From: Lachnospiraceae bacterium
GTDB taxonomy: Bacteria > Bacillota > Clostridia > Lachnospirales > Lachnospiraceae
Direction of reading: 5' to 3'
NCBI GenBank assembly: GCA_017449765.1
Contig: JAFTFE010000050.1
Location: 1-35,805, forward strand
Length of the DNA stretch: 35,805 nucleotides
Below, piece after piece: positions 32,163 through 35,805 of this stretch; within the stretch, counting starts at the first letter, position 1, and every line of letters starts with the position of its first letter. The notes beneath the pieces were generated by a model, which was not told the origin of the DNA, made no database searches, and saw only the letters and a program-made list of their open reading frames with translations. A program made the translations under genes and the position numbers.

Positions 32163-34586
32163 ATGAACAGAACACTTTTCAGAAAATTAATCGACAGCAG
32201 AATAGTTATATTGGATGGAGCGACAGGCACTAATCTTTTTGACAAAGGTATGCCTGTTGGTGTATGTCCGGAGCAGTGGATATTGGAAAATCCTAAATAT
32301 CTGCTTGAATTACAGAGAAGCTATATAAGGTCGGGAAGTAATATTCTGCTTGCTCCTACATTTACAGGAAATAGAATTAAGCTTGCCGAATATGGTTTGG
32401 CAGATAGGATAGTTGAGATAAACACAGAGCTTGTCAAGCTGTCCAAAAAAGCTGTAGAGCTTGAAGGACACAGAGGTTATGTGGCAGGTGATATAACTAT
32501 GACCGGTAAACAGCTAATGCCTGTCGGAGATTTGGAATTCGAAGAATTAGTTGATGTGTATAAGGAACAGGCAAAGATATTATATGAGGCAGGCGTTGAT
32601 TTATTTATTGTAGAAACAATGATGAGCCTTGCAGAGTCAAGGGCTGCGGTTATAGCCATAAAGGAAATCTGTGAACTTCCTATTATGGTAAGTCTCAGCT
32701 TTAATGAGGATGGCAAGACGTTATTTGGTGCTACACCGGAAGCTGCCATAGTTGTATTACAATCGCTTGGAGCTGATTCAGTAGGAGTTAATTGCTCTAC
32801 AGGACCTAAAGAGATGGTTTCGTTTATAAAGCGTATGGTCAGATATGCGAAGGTGCCTGTATTTGCAAAACCTAATAATGGTATGCCGGAGCTTATTGAC
32901 GGTAAGACTAAGTATACTATGACACCGGAGGAATTTTCTGATTACGGTAGAGAACTTGTACTTGCAGGAGCAAGTGCGGTAGGCGGATGCTGTGGCTCCA
33001 CACCTAAGCATATTGAAATGTTAAGCCACAAGGTCAGAAATCTTGAGGCAGAGCTTGATGACGAAGATTTTGCTTCGGCGAGAGGTGTTCTTGCAAGCGA
33101 AAGTCGTGTATGCGAGCTTGACATAAACGGAAGATTCTTAGTGATAGGCGAGAGGATTAATCCAACAGGCAAGAAGAAGCTTCAGGAGGAGTTAAGAAGC
33201 GGAAAGCTTGATATTGTCACAGAGATGGCGGAGAGTCAGACTGAGCATGGTGCGGATATCCTTGATATAAATATGGGTACGAACGGCATAGATGAGCTTG
33301 AAATGATGAAGAAGGCTATATACTCGGTGGTAAGTGTGACAGATTTGCCTTTATGTATAGATTCAAGTCATATAGATGTTATAGAAGCGGCTTTAAGAAT
33401 ATATCCGGGTCGTGCATTGATTAATTCAATTTCGTATGAGGAGAAAAAGTGCAGACCTCTTATGAAGATAGCAGCTAAGTATGGTGCAATGTGTATTTTG
33501 CTTCCTTTGTCTGACAAGGGATTGCCGGAAAGTCTTGAGGAGAAGAAGGAGATTATTCATAAACTTTTAGAAGTGGCTGATGAGGAAGGTGTCTCAAGAG
33601 ATAATATAGTTATAGACGGCCTTGTATCTACGGTTGGAGCTAATAAGAATGCTGCTGTGGAAACCCTTGAAACCATAGCTTATTGTAAGAATGAACTGCA
33701 TCTTCCTACGGTGTGCGGCTTATCTAATATTTCCTTCGGACTGCCCGAGAGGATTAATATCAATACGACATTTCTTACTATGGCGATAGCCAAAGGCTTA
33801 ACCATGGCTATATGTAATCCGGAGCAGGCTCAGCTTATGAATGCAGCACTTGCATCTGATTTGCTTATTGCCAAGTCCGAGTCAGATAACAGGTATGTGG
33901 AAAATGTGGTTGCTCTTACAAATGTAAGCGCCGAAACGGATAAAAAAAAAGCCAATAAATTAGAAGGAAGCAAGGTATATATAGATGTAGTAAAGGGCAA
34001 TAAGGATGTAATTATTGATGATGTTAAGGCTGAGCTTGCAAGCGGCAGAGAGCCTAAGGATATAATCGATAATGATTTGATTCCCGCAGTAAATAAGGTC
34101 GGAGAATTATTTGAACAAAAAAAATATTTTCTGCCACAGCTTATAGCCGGTGCTACGGCCATGGATATAGCGATTAATTATATAACACCTTTACTTAAGG
34201 GTGAGAGCACTTCGACAAAAGAAACAATAATTATGGCGACAGTTGAGGGAGATATTCATGATATAGGCAAGAATCTGGTTTGTCTTATGCTTAGAAATTA
34301 CGGCTACAATGTCATAGATTTGGGAAAAGATGTGCCAAAGGACGTGATAATTCAGGCTGCGAAGGATAATAATGCTTCGGTTATCGGGCTTTCTGCACTT
34401 ATGACTACAACTATGATGAAAATGAAGGATGTTGTAGATGAGGTTAAACAAAAAAAGCTTGATTATAAGGTTATAATCGGAGGAGCGGTTGTATCACAGA
34501 ATTTTGCGGATGAAATAGGAGCGGACGGATATTCCAAGGATGCAAATGAGGCAGTCAAGTTGGTAGAGAAACTATTGACAGACTAA
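32163..34586 (+). CDS. metH: Cobalamin-dependent methionine synthase, short form
   Basis: Transfers a methyl group from methyltetrahydrofolate through cobalamin to homocysteine. Four domains are visible in 807 residues: homocysteine methyltransferase (about 1-290, zinc ligands Cys211, Cys276 and Cys277), pterin-binding (about 315-570, RINPTGKKKL and DINMG), cobalamin cap (about 590-680), and cobalamin-binding (about 685-805) with DIHDIG (697-702), whose His699 ligates cobalt. The ~330-residue AdoMet reactivation domain of E. coli MetH is absent, as in many Clostridia. No SAM or cobalamin riboswitch fits in the 11-base gap upstream. Confidence 0.95.
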   Translation: MNRTLFRKLIDSRIVILDGATGTNLFDKGMPVGVCPEQWILENPKYLLELQRSYIRSGSNILLAPTFTGNRIKLAEYGLADRIVEINTELVKLSKKAVELEGHRGYVAGDITMTGKQLMPVGDLEFEELVDVYKEQAKILYEAGVDLFIVETMMSLAESRAAVIAIKEICELPIMVSLSFNEDGKTLFGATPEAAIVVLQSLGADSVGVNCSTGPKEMVSFIKRMVRYAKVPVFAKPNNGMPELIDGKTKYTMTPEEFSDYGRELVLAGASAVGGCCGSTPKHIEMLSHKVRNLEAELDDEDFASARGVLASESRVCELDINGRFLVIGERINPTGKKKLQEELRSGKLDIVTEMAESQTEHGADILDINMGTNGIDELEMMKKAIYSVVSVTDLPLCIDSSHIDVIEAALRIYPGRALINSISYEEKKCRPLMKIAAKYGAMCILLPLSDKGLPESLEEKKEIIHKLLEVADEEGVSRDNIVIDGLVSTVGANKNAAVETLETIAYCKNELHLPTVCGLSNISFGLPERININTTFLTMAIAKGLTMAICNPEQAQLMNAALASDLLIAKSESDNRYVENVVALTNVSAETDKKKANKLEGSKVYIDVVKGNKDVIIDDVKAELASGREPKDIIDNDLIPAVNKVGELFEQKKYFLPQLIAGATAMDIAINYITPLLKGESTSTKETIIMATVEGDIHDIGKNLVCLMLRNYGYNVIDLGKDVPKDVIIQAAKDNNASVIGLSALMTTTMMKMKDVVDEVKQKKLDYKVIIGGAVVSQNFADEIGADGYSKDANEAVKLVEKLLTD

Positions 34587-34642
34587 ACTTAAATGGTTAA
34601 AATAGTGAAGTATGAATATTTGGTTGAAAGGTGGATTTTATT

Positions 34643-35131
34643 ATGAGAAAAATGGTATTATCTTTATTGGTTGATAACACCTCGGGAGTTTTGAGCAGAG
34701 TTGCCGGATTATTCAGCAGACGCGGATATAATATAGATAGTTTGTCTGTCGGCGTGACAGAAGACCCAAAGTATTCCAGAATGACTGTTGCTGTAAGCGG
34801 TGATGACAGAATTCTAAGCCAGATAGAAAAACAATTATTAAAGCTTGAAGATGTAAAATCCATCTCCCAGTTAAAGGATGGAGAGTCTGTATGTCGTGAG
34901 CTTCTTTTGGTTAAGATTAAGGCAAATGTTGAGCAAAGACAGCAGATTATCTCACTTGCAGACTGTTTCAGAGCAAAAGTTGTAGATGTATCTATGGATT
35001 CGGTTATGGTTGAGATAACAGGTAATGTAAGTAAAATCAGTGCATTTATTGCATTGCTTGACGGCTTTGAGATTGACGAAATGGTAAGAACAGGTCTTAC
35101 AGGTCTTATAAGAGGTAATTATGTAGATTAA
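34643..35131 (+). CDS. ilvN: Acetolactate synthase small (regulatory) subunit
   Basis: Regulatory partner of acetolactate synthase, the first step of branched-chain amino acid synthesis; it confers valine feedback control. The ATG at 34643 follows AAAGGTGG; an in-frame GTG at 34631 lies within that site. The 162-residue protein has an N-terminal ACT domain (VDNTSGVLSRVAGLFSRRGY, IDSLSVGVTED) and the C-terminal domain (CRELLLVKIKA, VVDVSMDSVMVEITG, VRTGLTGLIRG). The catalytic subunit gene is not in the window. ilvC follows after 45 bases. Confidence 0.95.
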   Translation: MRKMVLSLLVDNTSGVLSRVAGLFSRRGYNIDSLSVGVTEDPKYSRMTVAVSGDDRILSQIEKQLLKLEDVKSISQLKDGESVCRELLLVKIKANVEQRQQIISLADCFRAKVVDVSMDSVMVEITGNVSKISAFIALLDGFEIDEMVRTGLTGLIRGNYVD

Positions 35132-35164
35132 TATACATATAAAATTTATTTTTTTCATTTTTAA

Positions 35165-35805
<641 letters not shown>

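Overview
The window is AT-rich DNA from a spore-forming, Gram-positive anaerobe of the Clostridia, most likely family Lachnospiraceae. The evidence is the run DUF512-der-plsY-gpsA-spoIVA, scpAB, the rnhB/ylqG-like/ylqH-like trio, dipicolinate synthase genes dpaAB, strong AGGAGG-type ribosome binding sites, several TTG starts, and a methionine synthase without its activation domain. Genus cannot be fixed from the sequence alone.

Region 1 (1-11001) is a long co-directional housekeeping block: a 5'-truncated signal peptidase I, RNase HII, a FliK-like and an FlhB-C-like protein outside any flagellar cluster, a YraN-type protein, PgeF, a DUF512 radical-SAM-like protein, GTPase Der, PlsY, GpsA and the spore coat ATPase SpoIVA. 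A hairpin overlaps the spoIVA ribosome binding site. Region 2 (11003-12485) is scpA-scpB with its own promoter and a terminator. Region 3 (12484-16695) holds an antisense HD-GYP gene, a DacF-type carboxypeptidase, dpaA-dpaB and a small antisense HTH regulator.

Region 4 (16700-24430) is the accessory island and the most unusual part. It opens with an orphan LytTR response regulator whose phospho-acceptor position is Glu instead of Asp. Four secreted proteins follow, each with a signal peptide, a different N-terminal head (two YD-repeat heads, one unrecognised head, one propeller-like head) and the same ~133-residue C-terminal tail of three DUF5648-type repeats. The tails are near-identical in DNA and form a patchwork between genes, which suggests gene conversion. 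GC-rich palindromes sit in the middle and at the end of the island.

Region 5 (24436-27460) is an antisense aroF-asnB pair with a good promoter. Region 6 (27533-31281) holds envelope genes: a second DacF-type carboxypeptidase, a membrane-anchored metallophosphoesterase and an L,D-transpeptidase. Region 7 (31330-35805) is metabolism: purine nucleoside phosphorylase, cobalamin methionine synthase, acetolactate synthase small subunit and the start of ilvC, which runs off the window.

No rRNA, tRNA, CRISPR array, transposase or riboswitch was recognised. No gene-free stretch exceeds 300 bases; the longest are 16696-16926 and 20484-20725, and both carry signals described below.
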